A DNA stretch of 64,000 nt from UBA10349 sp003485905 (GTDB taxonomy: Bacteria; Pseudomonadota; Gammaproteobacteria; Arenicellales; Arenicellaceae). Both the position numbers and the translations under genes were made by a program. Numbering within the stretch: the stretch's first letter is position 1; each line of letters starts with the position of its first letter. The notes under the pieces are model-generated. The model was not told where the DNA came from, ran no database searches, and was given only the letters and a program-made list of their open reading frames with translations. This document shows positions 8,587 through 17,804 of this stretch, piece by piece. Where the stretch lies: contig CALSLL010000001.1 in NCBI GenBank assembly GCA_943787185.1, positions 620,001-684,000 of the forward strand. Reading direction: 5' to 3'.

Positions 8587-9569
8587 GTAGTAGCGGTTTA
8601 CGCGACTCGCATATCCAGTTAAACGAGGATGGAAGCTTAAGACACTTCCTGACCATAGATGGTCTTTCCCAATCTTTTTTGACCGAAATCATGGAGACCG
8701 CCGAGCGGTTCATCGATTTTGGTCAACGAAAAATTAAAAAAGCACCTCTGCTGCGCGGCTACACTATCGTAAATCTTTTTTTTGAGCCAAGCACGCGTAC
8801 CCGAACAACATTTGAAATTGCAGCTAAACGCCTATCTGCAGACGTTATAAATCTAAGTGCTCAGCGCTCCTCAACAAGTAAGGGCGAAACTTTGCTTGAT
8901 ACAGCACGAAATCTTCAAGCGATGCATGCCGATATGCTAATCGTAAGAGATAGTCACGCCGGCGCAGCGCACCTGATCGCGACCCATCTTAATAATCAGC
9001 TGCAAGTTGTAAACGCTGGCGACGGACGCCACGCCCATCCAACCCAGGCGATGTTAGACATGTTTACCATTCGACAGCACAAGCCTGATTTTTCGAAGCT
9101 TGCGGTCGCCATTGTGGGCGATGTTCTTCATTCACGTGTCGCTCGCTCTCAAATTCAAGCGCTTGTAATACTAGGCGTCCCGGACATACGCGTTATTGGA
9201 CCAAATACCCTTATCCCTACCGACGTTGAATCACTAGGGGTAACCGCTCATACGTCAATGGACACAGGCCTTGATAACGTAGATGTGGTGATAATGTTGC
9301 GATTGCAAAGGGAGCGCATGACGGGTCAACTGATCGCTAGCGAACAAGAATACTTTAAAACATGGGGGCTCACAGAAGAACGCATGGCAGCCGCAAATAA
9401 AGACGCGATTGTAATGCACCCTGGACCGATAAACCGTGGTCTGGAAATTTCTTCAAGTATGGCAGACTCTTCCAAATCGCTAATATTGCCGCAAGTTACT
9501 AACGGCATTGCCATCAGAATGTCCGTATTATCGATGGTGATGAGTGGCGCTGAAGGAGCCGGAGAGTAA
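8583..9569 (+). CDS. pyrB: Aspartate carbamoyltransferase catalytic subunit
   Basis: A 328-residue enzyme condensing carbamoyl phosphate and aspartate, the first committed step of pyrimidine synthesis. The carbamoyl phosphate loop FEPSTRTRTTFE lies near residue 67, SSTSKGET follows, and HAHPTQAMLD is near residue 150. The GTG start overlaps the pyrR stop by four bases. The next gene, pyrC', starts one base into the TAATG overlap. Together this fits the class A ATCase, a dodecamer of PyrB with an inactive dihydroorotase homologue, as in Pseudomonas. Confidence 0.96.
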   Translation: MSSSGLRDSHIQLNEDGSLRHFLTIDGLSQSFLTEIMETAERFIDFGQRKIKKAPLLRGYTIVNLFFEPSTRTRTTFEIAAKRLSADVINLSAQRSSTSKGETLLDTARNLQAMHADMLIVRDSHAGAAHLIATHLNNQLQVVNAGDGRHAHPTQAMLDMFTIRQHKPDFSKLAVAIVGDVLHSRVARSQIQALVILGVPDIRVIGPNTLIPTDVESLGVTAHTSMDTGLDNVDVVIMLRLQRERMTGQLIASEQEYFKTWGLTEERMAAANKDAIVMHPGPINRGLEISSSMADSSKSLILPQVTNGIAIRMSVLSMVMSGAEGAGE

Positions 9570-10843
9570 TGCGGATTGCTATACAAGGCGGACTACTGGT
9601 TGATCCTAAAACCGGTACCGAAAAAAAGCAAAATGTTTATATTAATAAAGGAATCATCGAAGCGATCGGTAAAGAACCTGCGTGGACAAATAAAAAAGTC
9701 ACCAATATTGATGCTACTGATTTAATCGTCAGCCCCGGGTTTGTCGACCTTCGGGCGAGAATGAGAGAACCAGGCCACGAGCATAAAGCAACCTTGGCAA
9801 CCGAGACCAGAGCCGCTGTGCTCGCGGGCATCACTAGCTTATGCATGCCACCTGACTGTATTCCAGCTATTGATACACCGGCAATCGCGCAAATGATTAG
9901 ACAACGCGCCAATGAACTCGGCGGCGCAAAAGTATACCCAATCGCAGCACTGACACACGGCCTGCAGGGGAGTGTGCTAACCGACATGAAAGCTCTGGTA
10001 GATGCTGGGTGCGTAGGGGTGAGCAATGCTTTGGCGCCTCTAGACAATACCCTGGTAATGCGACGAGCATTGCAATACGCGACAACGTTTGACGTTCTTG
10101 CATTGATTTATCCACAAAACGCCAGCTTACGCGGTAATGGCGTCGCGCACGAAGGCCGAGTCAGCACCCGACTTGGTCTGCCGGCTTCCCCAGTTGCCGC
10201 TGAAATAGTCGGTCTCGCTCGAGATCTTGCTTTGGTTGAAACCACCGGTGCCCGAGCACACTTTTGCGGTATAAGTAGCGCCCGAGCTGTTGAAATGATT
10301 CAGGAAGCACGCGTGCGCGGCTTATCCGTAACCGCCGATGTGACCATCGCTCATTTGCACCTAACGGAAGATAGCCTACTTAGCTTCGACACCAATTGCC
10401 ATGTCGAACCGCCATTTCGCAGCGAGCAAGATCGTCAGGCATTGGTCGCTGCAGTTGTAGATGGAACCATAACCGCAATCTGTACAGACCATCAACCGCA
10501 TGAACCCGAGGCAAAACTTACCCCGTTCAGCGAATCAGAACCTGGAACCTCCAGCCTCGAAGTTTTACTGCCACTCGCGCTAGCCACAGGCAAACAAACA
10601 CAAATGTCACTTGCTACTACTATTAGTATGCTTACCTACGGGCCGGCCAGAGTTCTAAATATCGAGGCCGGTGAAATCAGCGTTGGCCAGCGCGCGGATG
10701 TCTGCATCTTTGACCGTGATGAACAATGGGTTCTGGATGAAAACTCAATCAACAGCGCAGGTAAAAATAGTCCTTTTCTTGGGGACACACTCACTGGAAA
10801 AATAAAACAGGTTATTTGTGAGGGGAAACTGATAACAATCTAA
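9569..10843 (+). CDS. pyrC': Inactive dihydroorotase homologue, structural partner of PyrB
   Basis: A 424-residue amidohydrolase-fold protein of the dihydroorotase family. Active enzymes have a zinc-binding HxH after the GFVD strand; here residues 60-67 read DLRARMRE, so both histidines are arginines (positions 62 and 64). TDHQPHEPE near residue 306 is retained. Loss of the HxH pair is typical of PyrC' (PyrX), which stabilises PyrB in class A ATCase and has no dihydroorotase activity. The ATG overlaps the pyrB stop (TAATG). A catalytic dihydroorotase should be encoded elsewhere. Confidence 0.92.
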   Translation: MRIAIQGGLLVDPKTGTEKKQNVYINKGIIEAIGKEPAWTNKKVTNIDATDLIVSPGFVDLRARMREPGHEHKATLATETRAAVLAGITSLCMPPDCIPAIDTPAIAQMIRQRANELGGAKVYPIAALTHGLQGSVLTDMKALVDAGCVGVSNALAPLDNTLVMRRALQYATTFDVLALIYPQNASLRGNGVAHEGRVSTRLGLPASPVAAEIVGLARDLALVETTGARAHFCGISSARAVEMIQEARVRGLSVTADVTIAHLHLTEDSLLSFDTNCHVEPPFRSEQDRQALVAAVVDGTITAICTDHQPHEPEAKLTPFSESEPGTSSLEVLLPLALATGKQTQMSLATTISMLTYGPARVLNIEAGEISVGQRADVCIFDRDEQWVLDENSINSAGKNSPFLGDTLTGKIKQVICEGKLITI

Positions 10844-11017
10844 TCAATTTAGATAAGAATCGACAACAACGGCGAGGGTAAATCCCGCCTACACAACCTC
10901 TTTATCTTTCTTTAACTACTAGCGCCTGTCCTACCTATATCCTACCCGCCTAAATTGCTAACCAACTCCTTGCTCTATCGTGGCCCTAAACTTTACAATT
11001 TAATCTGGATTTGCTGT

Positions 11018-12115
11018 TCACTCGCTCCCATCAAAGGTTACGTCAGATAACGACTTGCCTAACTTGTCTACATCCGCATCTTTGCCTTGCAGTTTAATAC
11101 GTAATCTCAAATCATTTTCCGATTCAGCTGCGGCAATCGCATCTTCATACGACACCAGACCAGCCTCATGCAGTCCGAATAGCGATTGATCAAAAGTTTG
11201 CATTCCCCACTCCTCGGAGCGCTGCATGATATCTCGAAGTTCATCGACACGCCCCTCCTTAACAAGATCTGCGACTAAGGGACTATTAATCAGTACTTCA
11301 ACCGCAGGAACTCGACCAGTTGCATCTTTAACTACCAGCAATCGCTGTGATACAACGGCATGTAAATTCATCGACAAATCCATAAGCAATTGAGTTCTTC
11401 TTTCGTCCGGGAAAAAATTAATTATTCGGTCTAATGCCTGATAAGTGTTGTTCGCATGGAGCGTAGCCATGCATAAGTGCCCAGTTTCTGCCAACACCAG
11501 AGCGCTCTCCATAGTCTCGCGAGTACGAATCTCTCCTATCTGGATCAAATCCGGAGCCTGCCGCATCGCGTTAACCAACGCCGACTCGAATGATTGGGTA
11601 TCAACCCCTACTTCACGCTGGGTTACGACCGACTTATCGTGCACGTGCAAGTACTCGATCGGATCCTCAATAGTAACTATATGCCCACGCGAACGATTGT
11701 TTCTATATTGAATCAAACTCGCCATTGAAGTGCTCTTGCCAGTTCCTGTTCCTCCAACAAATATCACTAAACCACGTTTTGCCATCGCCAATTTCTTAAG
11801 AATTGCGGGTAATCTCAATTCCTCTACAGATGGAATAACAGTAGTAATAGAGCGCAACACCATACCGATGCTTCCTTGCTGAACAAATACATTCACCCGA
11901 AATCGTCCTATTTTTTTAGGGTGAATAGCGAAATTGCACTCTTTACTCTCTTCAAAGTCTCTGCGCTGCTCCTCATTCATAATGCTATATGCGAGTTCGC
12001 GTGAGTCTTTAGGTGTAAGCATCTCCGAATTAATCGGCAGAATCTCACCATCCACTTTTAGGGAAGGGGGAATGCCTGCTGTAATAAACATATCAGACGC
12101 ATCTTTCTTACTCAT
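11018..12115 (-). CDS. pilU: Twitching motility ATPase PilU, N-terminus interrupted by a TAG
   Basis: A retraction-type hexameric ATPase of the type IV pilus and accessory to PilT. Walker A GGTGTGKST is at about residues 121-129, Walker B LIQIGEIR and the histidine motif AETGHLCMATLHANN follow. Translation can start at the ATG at 12115 or the TTG at 12118 without a good ribosome-binding site. Upstream in the same frame, 12142 to 12122 encode MQMPELL, then TAG at 12121-12119, then LMSKKDASDMF. PilT begins MDISELLAFSDKNGASDL, and PilU normally begins with a similar ELLxLM block. The stop therefore falls inside the conserved N-terminal helix. The gene lies 74 bases after pilT. Confidence 0.88.
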   Translation of the reverse strand: MSKKDASDMFITAGIPPSLKVDGEILPINSEMLTPKDSRELAYSIMNEEQRRDFEESKECNFAIHPKKIGRFRVNVFVQQGSIGMVLRSITTVIPSVEELRLPAILKKLAMAKRGLVIFVGGTGTGKSTSMASLIQYRNNRSRGHIVTIEDPIEYLHVHDKSVVTQREVGVDTQSFESALVNAMRQAPDLIQIGEIRTRETMESALVLAETGHLCMATLHANNTYQALDRIINFFPDERRTQLLMDLSMNLHAVVSQRLLVVKDATGRVPAVEVLINSPLVADLVKEGRVDELRDIMQRSEEWGMQTFDQSLFGLHEAGLVSYEDAIAAAESENDLRLRIKLQGKDADVDKLGKSLSDVTFDGSE

Positions 12116-12189
12116 CAACTACAGCAATTCTGGCATTTGCATGATGCTATCTCACTTAGTCAAGATTCGATTGTCGCAAAAAGGACAAC

Positions 12190-13224
12190 CTAAAATTTTG
12201 TTTTATCAACGGCTTTTTCTCTGGCGTCTCGAGTCGTTATCAACCGCTTTTGAACCAAGCGCAGCAAACATTGATCCAAAGTCTCCATCCCGCTCGCCTG
12301 ACCAGTCTGAATCGTAGAATACATTTGTGCCACCTTATCTTCTCGAATTAAATTTCGAATCGCACCGGTAGCCATCATGATTTCGTGTGCAGCCACACGC
12401 CCACCACCTATTTTTTTAAGGAGGGTTTGAGATATTACAGCTTGTAGAGACTCAGATAGCATAGACCGAACCATGGCTTTTTCTGCGGCCGGAAACACGT
12501 CAATTATTCGATCGACGGTCTTAGGTGCTGACGTGGTATGCAAAGTACCAAACACAAGATGCCCTGTTTCTGCAGCAGTTAACGCTAGGCTAATCGTTTC
12601 CAAATCACGCATTTCGCCTACCAAAATAACATCCGGATCTTCACGTAGGGCTGAACGTAAGGCACTATCAAATCCATGTGTATGTTCATTTAATTCTCGT
12701 TGGTTAATCAGCGAATTTTTACTTTCATGGACAAATTCGATCGGATCCTCAATCGTGAGAATGTGAGCATGCTCATTCTCATTAACATGATTCACCATTG
12801 CCGCTAGGGTCGTTGATTTACCTGAACCCGTCGGCCCGGTAACAAGAACGATACCGCGTGGCTTCAAAGATATTTCTTTAAATATATCGGGGGCATTCAA
12901 TTCTTCCAGCGTAAGAATTTTGGTTGGAATGGTCCGAAAAACCGCGGCCGCACCCCGCTTCTGATTAAATGCGTTTACACGAAATCGTGCCAAATCGGGT
13001 ATCTCAAACGAAAAATCAGTTTCGAGGTTTTCTTCAAAAGCCTTACGTTGCTTGTCGTTCATGATATCGAAAATCATAGCTTGAACATCTTCCTGTTCAA
13101 GCGCCGGTAAATTAATTTTCTTGATATCCCCATCTATCCTAATCATGGGTGGTAGACCAGCAGAAATATGTAAGTCCGAAGCGCCGTTCTTATCGGAAAA
13201 TGCCAACAACTCAGATATGTCCAT
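12190..13224 (-). CDS. pilT: Type IV pilus retraction ATPase PilT
   Basis: A 344-residue cytoplasmic ATPase that powers pilus retraction. Walker A GPTGSGKST is at residues 130-138, Walker B is DVILVGEMRD, the His-box AAETGHLVFGTLHT follows, and the C-terminal AIRNLIRE motif needed for retraction is intact (GAIRNLIRED). The ATG at 13224 has a good ribosome-binding site (GGAGAAGGT). It is divergent from yggS and precedes pilU, the standard arrangement. Confidence 0.97.
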   Translation of the reverse strand: MDISELLAFSDKNGASDLHISAGLPPMIRIDGDIKKINLPALEQEDVQAMIFDIMNDKQRKAFEENLETDFSFEIPDLARFRVNAFNQKRGAAAVFRTIPTKILTLEELNAPDIFKEISLKPRGIVLVTGPTGSGKSTTLAAMVNHVNENEHAHILTIEDPIEFVHESKNSLINQRELNEHTHGFDSALRSALREDPDVILVGEMRDLETISLALTAAETGHLVFGTLHTTSAPKTVDRIIDVFPAAEKAMVRSMLSESLQAVISQTLLKKIGGGRVAAHEIMMATGAIRNLIREDKVAQMYSTIQTGQASGMETLDQCLLRLVQKRLITTRDAREKAVDKTKF

Positions 13225-13332
13225 ACCTTCTCCAGAAGACCTGTTATCATTTCCTTTACCGACTCTGGAACTTCGGTTCAGGCGAACAATTTAAGAGTAT
13301 ACCGTGTCCCAATTTAGTGACAAGCGCTACAT

Positions 13333-14022
13333 ATGAAAAACGATTTTAATTCACGTTTTCATAAGCTTAAAGATAGAATCTCAGACGCTGAAAGAGCTGC
13401 AGGATTTGAAGCAAACAAAGTTACGTTAATCGCTGCCAGCAAAACCCAACCCTCCGAAAAAATCGAACAAGCAGCAAAAGCCGGGATCACTCACTTTGGC
13501 GAAAACTATTTGCAAGAATCGATTAAAAAAATACAAGTACTTCAACACCTTAATGTCTGCTGGCATTTTATTGGCGCCATCCAGAGCAACAAAACTGATT
13601 CCATTGCAGAGCATTTTGACTGGGTCCACACAATAGATCGACTCAAGATAGCCCGCCGCCTATCAGAGCACCGCGCGCGGCACTCTTTCGAGCTAAACGT
13701 TCTAATTCAAGTAAACATTGACGATGAACCGCAAAAATCCGGTGTGTCAATGCAAGACCTACCTCTACTGGCAAATCAAATAGAGTTACTCCCTAACTTA
13801 AAGCTACGAGGTCTAATGGCAATACCCAAACCACGAGAAAGTGCGCTGGAACAGCAAAAAGTATTTGGCAGAGTCACCGCTTGCCATAAACAACTTGCCA
13901 GCGAAATCGGTCCGCACTTTGATTCCTTATCAATGGGTATGTCCGCCGACCTAGAAGCAGCTATTCAGTCCGGTGCGACACACGTCCGTATCGGTAGTGA
14001 TCTATTTGGTCCCAGATCTTAA
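13333..14022 (+). CDS. yggS: YggS-family pyridoxal phosphate homeostasis protein
   Basis: A 229-residue single-domain PLP-binding protein of the alanine racemase N-terminal fold. Lys37 in LIAASKTQP is the PLP lysine; HFGENYLQE and the C-terminal LSMGMSADLEAAI are family signatures. It has no known catalytic activity and buffers PLP. Divergent from pilT and followed by proC, as in most gammaproteobacteria. Confidence 0.96.
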   Translation: MKNDFNSRFHKLKDRISDAERAAGFEANKVTLIAASKTQPSEKIEQAAKAGITHFGENYLQESIKKIQVLQHLNVCWHFIGAIQSNKTDSIAEHFDWVHTIDRLKIARRLSEHRARHSFELNVLIQVNIDDEPQKSGVSMQDLPLLANQIELLPNLKLRGLMAIPKPRESALEQQKVFGRVTACHKQLASEIGPHFDSLSMGMSADLEAAIQSGATHVRIGSDLFGPRS

Positions 14023-14157
14023 TTTTGCAATCCAGATCAGGATCTCAGTTCTAACAATCAAGTAAAGTCTAATAAGATAACCGAATGACGGTTGGCCTAG
14101 GCCGCACTTCCGCCCTACAATACACAACTTGAATGACAGAACTTTTATAGAAGCTAT

Positions 14158-14973
14158 ATGCAAATTAATGCTGGGTTTATAGGCGGTGGAAATATGGCTG
14201 CCAGCCTCATCGGCGGGTTAATCCCTGATACGGTTCCGGCCAGTAATATCATTGTCGCCGAACCAAGGGATGAACGACGAAATGAACTAATAGATCTATT
14301 CGGCGTGCAGGTAACCGCGGACAATAATATTGTTTGCCAAAATGCTGACGTAATAGTTCTTGCGGTAAAACCTCAACTAATGTCCGATGTGGTTCAGCAG
14401 CTAGAGGGTTATCAAGATCAAACGCTATTTATATCAATAGCTGCTGGAATAAGTATTGAAAGCCTCCAAGCTTGGCTTGGCACACACAATCCGGTTGTTC
14501 GCGTTATGCCAAACACGCCAGCATTGGTCGGTTATGGCGCTAGCGCCTTATACGCTAGCGCGAGCGTCAATAACGAACAAAAAGAAATCGCAGAATCAAT
14601 GCTTAACGCCGTTGGTATTTCAACATGGGTCAACCGGGAGTCAGATCTCGATATCGTTACCGCGCTTTCCGGTAGCGGCCCCGCTTACTTCATGTTATTT
14701 ATCAAAGCGCTTGTAGATAAGGCCATACAAGCTGGCCTGAGTGAGGCCGTAGCAAACGAACTGGCTATGCAAACCGCAATAGGTGCAGCGACACTTGCGA
14801 AGTTATCAGATGATGACCTAACAACTCTAATTCAAAAAGTAACCTCTCCCGGTGGAACCACGGCAAAAGCGATGGAGGTGCTAAATAATCGAGAGGTACC
14901 AGAAATTATCGCCGAAGCATTCGATGCTGCGCAGAAACGCTCAGAGGCAATGGCCGAAGAATTTAGTCATTAG
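14158..14973 (+). CDS. proC: Pyrroline-5-carboxylate reductase
   Basis: A 271-residue NAD(P)H enzyme catalysing the last step of proline synthesis. The Rossmann motif GFIGGGNMAASLIGG is at residues 6-20, VMPNTPALVGYGAS is the conserved mid-region, and ALSGSGPAYF plus TSPGGTTAKAM form the substrate-binding end. Length is normal. Lies 135 bases after yggS with a short AACCG/CGGTT inverted repeat between them. Confidence 0.97.
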   Translation: MQINAGFIGGGNMAASLIGGLIPDTVPASNIIVAEPRDERRNELIDLFGVQVTADNNIVCQNADVIVLAVKPQLMSDVVQQLEGYQDQTLFISIAAGISIESLQAWLGTHNPVVRVMPNTPALVGYGASALYASASVNNEQKEIAESMLNAVGISTWVNRESDLDIVTALSGSGPAYFMLFIKALVDKAIQAGLSEAVANELAMQTAIGAATLAKLSDDDLTTLIQKVTSPGGTTAKAMEVLNNREVPEIIAEAFDAAQKRSEAMAEEFSH

Positions 14974-15023
14974 CCAAACACACCAATACTATTTAACCCC
15001 CTTATAGACCTGAATACACTTTT

Positions 15024-15603
15024 ATGAATAACCCCTACATTGGCAATGCAACGTCCTATCTTATCGACGTTTTTCTCGGGCTTTTTATTTTTGCTCTACT
15101 GCTGAGATTTATGATGCAGTGGGTTCGCGGAGATTTTTACAACCCGATTGGCGAATTCTTGGTGAAATTCACTAATCCAGTCGTTTTAACCCCTTCGACG
15201 CATTATCCCGGGCTTTATGGGGCTAGACTTCGCAACCTTATTCGCGACAATTGCTTTTTCGTTCGTAAAAACTTGGCTGCTTCTTTCGATTGCCGGTGCT
15301 CAAGCAGCGCCACTTGGTCTGTTTATTTACACGTTAGCTGAATTGCTTAAGCTATCTGTCTATATTTTTATGGGGGCAATGATAATTCGCATTATTGCGA
15401 GTTGGGTTGCTCCTCACGCTGCCTATAACCCAATTATGTCCCCGGTGTACGCTTTGTCTGAACCACTAATGTCAACTGCTCGCAGAATCATCCCTGATTT
15501 TGGAGGCATTGATTTATCGCCAATTCTGGTATTCGTATTTTTAAACCTTACGCAAATGCTAGTAATTGCACCACTGTATGCCCTTGCACAGCAGTACATG
15601 TAA
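15024..15603 (+). pseudogene. yggT: YggT family membrane protein, split by a +1 frameshift
   Basis: Two overlapping frames together make one YggT protein with two hydrophobic halves. The first half runs from ATG 15024 through NPVVL; the second resumes as RRIIPGFMGLDF and runs to 15603. Removing one A of the AA at 15188-15189 restores PVVLPLRRIIPGF, the conserved YggT repeat motif, and a 193-residue protein of normal length. The second half repeats the motif (STARRIIPDFGGIDLS), confirming the expected sequence. YggT proteins are inner-membrane proteins of poorly known role. The cause may be a real frameshift or an assembly error beside TTTTAACCCC. Confidence 0.88.
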
Positions 15604-15617
15604 AAACACATTAAGTC

Positions 15618-16787
15618 GTGAATCCTAAAACAAATAATTCTATTGGCATTGTTTCGCCTCAGACCCTGCATTTTACCGAACGGGTACAACTTAAAAGCGG
15701 CGACCATCTCGAGCAATTTGATGTGGTTTACGAATGCTACGGAAAGTTAAACAGCAACAATACGAATGCAATTCTAATTTGTCATGCACTTAGCGGTGAC
15801 CACCATGCAGCGGGCTATCATAGTGCCGAAGACCCTCATTCCGGCTGGTGGAACAACCTAATTGGACCCGGAAAACCGATAGATACGAATAGATTTTTCG
15901 TTATTTGCACGAATAATTTAGGCGGTTTTCAAGGTAGCACTGGCCCTGCCAGTATTAACCCAGCTACTAATCAACCTTACGGCCCTGACTTTCCGATGGT
16001 CACAGTTGAAGATTGGGTCACCGTACAATCGATGGTCGCTGATCGCCTAAAAATCGACGTGTGGGCGGCGGTAATTGGCGGAAGTCTTGGTGGAATGCAG
16101 GCAATGCAATGGAGTATTGATTACCCTTCGCGCATAAAACACAGCTGCATCATCGCTTCAACACCAAAATTGAGTGCACAAAATATCGCGTTCAATGATG
16201 TCGCCCGTCAGGCAATTCGAACCGACAGTGAATTCTATGATGGGAGGTATTATGAGAAGAATACCGTCCCGTCACGGGGGCTGCGCGTCGCTCGGATGCT
16301 AGGTCATATCACCTATTTATCAGATGATCTAATGGCCGAAAAATTTGGCCGCAATCTAAGAGACATAGAAAGTATCGGATTTAATTACAACCCGGAATTC
16401 GAAGTCGAAAGTTATTTGCGTTATCAAGGTGATCGTTTCGCACAATCATTTGATGCAAACACGTATTTGTTAATGACAAAAGCTCTGGACTATTACGATC
16501 CTGCCGAAGCACATGAAGGCAATCTCAGCCGTGCAATGGCCCCAGCTGTATGCAATTTTTTAGTCATATCCTTTACTAGCGATTGGCGATTTACGGTTGA
16601 ACGCTCACGCGAGATAGTTAAAGCAATCCACGACAATGACCTAAACGTTACATACGCAGAAATTACCGCCTCCCAAGGTCACGACGCCTTTCTGCTTGAA
16701 ATACCCGATTATCTAAATGTTTTTTACGCCTATATGGATCAAGTGTTCGAAAGCACGTTAGATATACCGGACGGAGGCCCCAAATGA
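15618..16787 (+). CDS. metX: Homoserine O-acyltransferase MetX
   Basis: A 389-residue alpha/beta-hydrolase fold enzyme that acylates homoserine at the start of methionine synthesis. The nucleophile is Ser156 in GGSLGGMQAMQW, and the catalytic histidine is in SQGHDAFLLE near the C-terminus. LGGFQGSTGP is the MetX signature. Gammaproteobacterial MetX enzymes often use succinyl-CoA despite the old acetyltransferase name; the donor cannot be decided here. GTG start, 14 bases after yggT; its stop overlaps the metW start (ATGA). Confidence 0.95.
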   Translation: MNPKTNNSIGIVSPQTLHFTERVQLKSGDHLEQFDVVYECYGKLNSNNTNAILICHALSGDHHAAGYHSAEDPHSGWWNNLIGPGKPIDTNRFFVICTNNLGGFQGSTGPASINPATNQPYGPDFPMVTVEDWVTVQSMVADRLKIDVWAAVIGGSLGGMQAMQWSIDYPSRIKHSCIIASTPKLSAQNIAFNDVARQAIRTDSEFYDGRYYEKNTVPSRGLRVARMLGHITYLSDDLMAEKFGRNLRDIESIGFNYNPEFEVESYLRYQGDRFAQSFDANTYLLMTKALDYYDPAEAHEGNLSRAMAPAVCNFLVISFTSDWRFTVERSREIVKAIHDNDLNVTYAEITASQGHDAFLLEIPDYLNVFYAYMDQVFESTLDIPDGGPK

Positions 16788-17389
16788 TCCCGCAGATTAA
16801 ACGCCCCGATTTCGACATAATAACTAAATGGATTGAACCAAACACTCGAGTACTTGATCTTGGCTGCGAAGACGGAGAACTTCTAAAACGACTAAGCGAT
16901 AAATCTGTATCTGGCTATGGGGTCGAGATAAACCCCGAAGCAATACCCCTCTGCGTAAAAAACGGTGTAAATGTGATCCAGCTAAACCTGAATCAAGGGT
17001 TAGCTGGTTTTGATGACGATTCTTTCGATTATGTAGTGTTATCTTTAACGCTACAGGCGATGAAAAGCCCGCGCCAGCTGCTAAAAGAAATGCTTCGGGT
17101 CGGACAGACAGGCATCGTCTCTTTCCCTAATTTTGGTCACTGGAAAGTGCGTGCGCAACTTGGGTTTGGCGGGCGAATGCCAGTAAGCCGCCACCTACCA
17201 AATAGTTGGTTCAATACACCAAATATTCACATGTGCACGCTAAAAGATTTCGAAATACTGTGTGCGGAAGAAGGAATTAAAATTCTTGATCGTCGTGCAG
17301 TAAATTACAAACACGAAACATCTACAGGCTTGAGATTTTTCCCTAACCTACTTGGTGAAATTGCACTGTATATGTTCACCAAAGCTTAA
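16784..17389 (+). CDS. metW: Methionine biosynthesis protein MetW
   Basis: A 201-residue methyltransferase-fold protein. The SAM-binding motif VLDLGCEDGELL is at residues 23-34, and FPNFGHWKVRAQL plus the NTPNIHMCTLKDF segment identify MetW. MetW works with MetX in methionine synthesis in proteobacteria, possibly as an activator. Four-base overlap with metX implies coupled translation. Confidence 0.95.
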   Translation: MIPQIKRPDFDIITKWIEPNTRVLDLGCEDGELLKRLSDKSVSGYGVEINPEAIPLCVKNGVNVIQLNLNQGLAGFDDDSFDYVVLSLTLQAMKSPRQLLKEMLRVGQTGIVSFPNFGHWKVRAQLGFGGRMPVSRHLPNSWFNTPNIHMCTLKDFEILCAEEGIKILDRRAVNYKHETSTGLRFFPNLLGEIALYMFTKA

Positions 17390-17444
17390 TGGTTTTGTCT
17401 TAGGCTCTAAGAAGGCTGAAGCACTTGATGAGCTCGATAGTTCG

Positions 17445-17792
17445 CTAAATCGAATTTTTCCAATCAGCTTGTTTATAACCAACCAAGCCCAAGGTGTCCC
17501 CTAATAAAAACGGTCGTTTAATCAATTTCCCATTTCCAGACAGCAGTGTAATAGCTTCAGCAGCACTCATATTGGCCAAGCGATCCTTCATACCCAGCTC
17601 TCTGTACTGTAAGCCCGAAGTGTTAAATAGCTTTCGAAGCTCACCATTTTGATGAGCAAGCATTGCACTTAACTCATCTTCTGAGGGTGGCTGAGTCGTT
17701 ATATCTATAGACTCATACGCAACACCTCGAGAGTCGAGAAATTTTTGCGCCTTACGACACGTACTACAATTTTTATATTGGTAAAACTTCAC
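17445..17792 (-). CDS. ArsC/Spx-family thioredoxin-fold protein
   Basis: A 115-residue protein of the arsenate reductase-like family. It has a CxxC pair at Cys9 and Cys12 (KNCSTCRKA), where true ArsC proteins usually have a single active cysteine. GLQYRELGMKD and LIKRPFLLGD follow the family pattern. The CxxC makes it closer to Spx/MgsR-like proteins than to detoxifying arsenate reductases, and no ars operon surrounds it. Substrate unknown. Convergent with metW and 12 bases downstream of the DAHP synthase gene. Confidence 0.82.
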   Translation of the reverse strand: MKFYQYKNCSTCRKAQKFLDSRGVAYESIDITTQPPSEDELSAMLAHQNGELRKLFNTSGLQYRELGMKDRLANMSAAEAITLLSGNGKLIKRPFLLGDTLGLVGYKQADWKNSI

Positions 17793-17804
17793 AGGTGCGT
17801 TGTT

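Noticed and set aside
12119..12121. TAG as a reassigned sense codon (for example in pilU)
   Set aside because: acpH, the YgjP-like gene, the SPOR gene and a glycosyltransferase all end correctly at TAG, and no suppressor tRNA is visible.
17445..17792. True arsenate reductase
   Set aside because: The CxxC pair and lack of ars neighbours fit the Spx-like group better.
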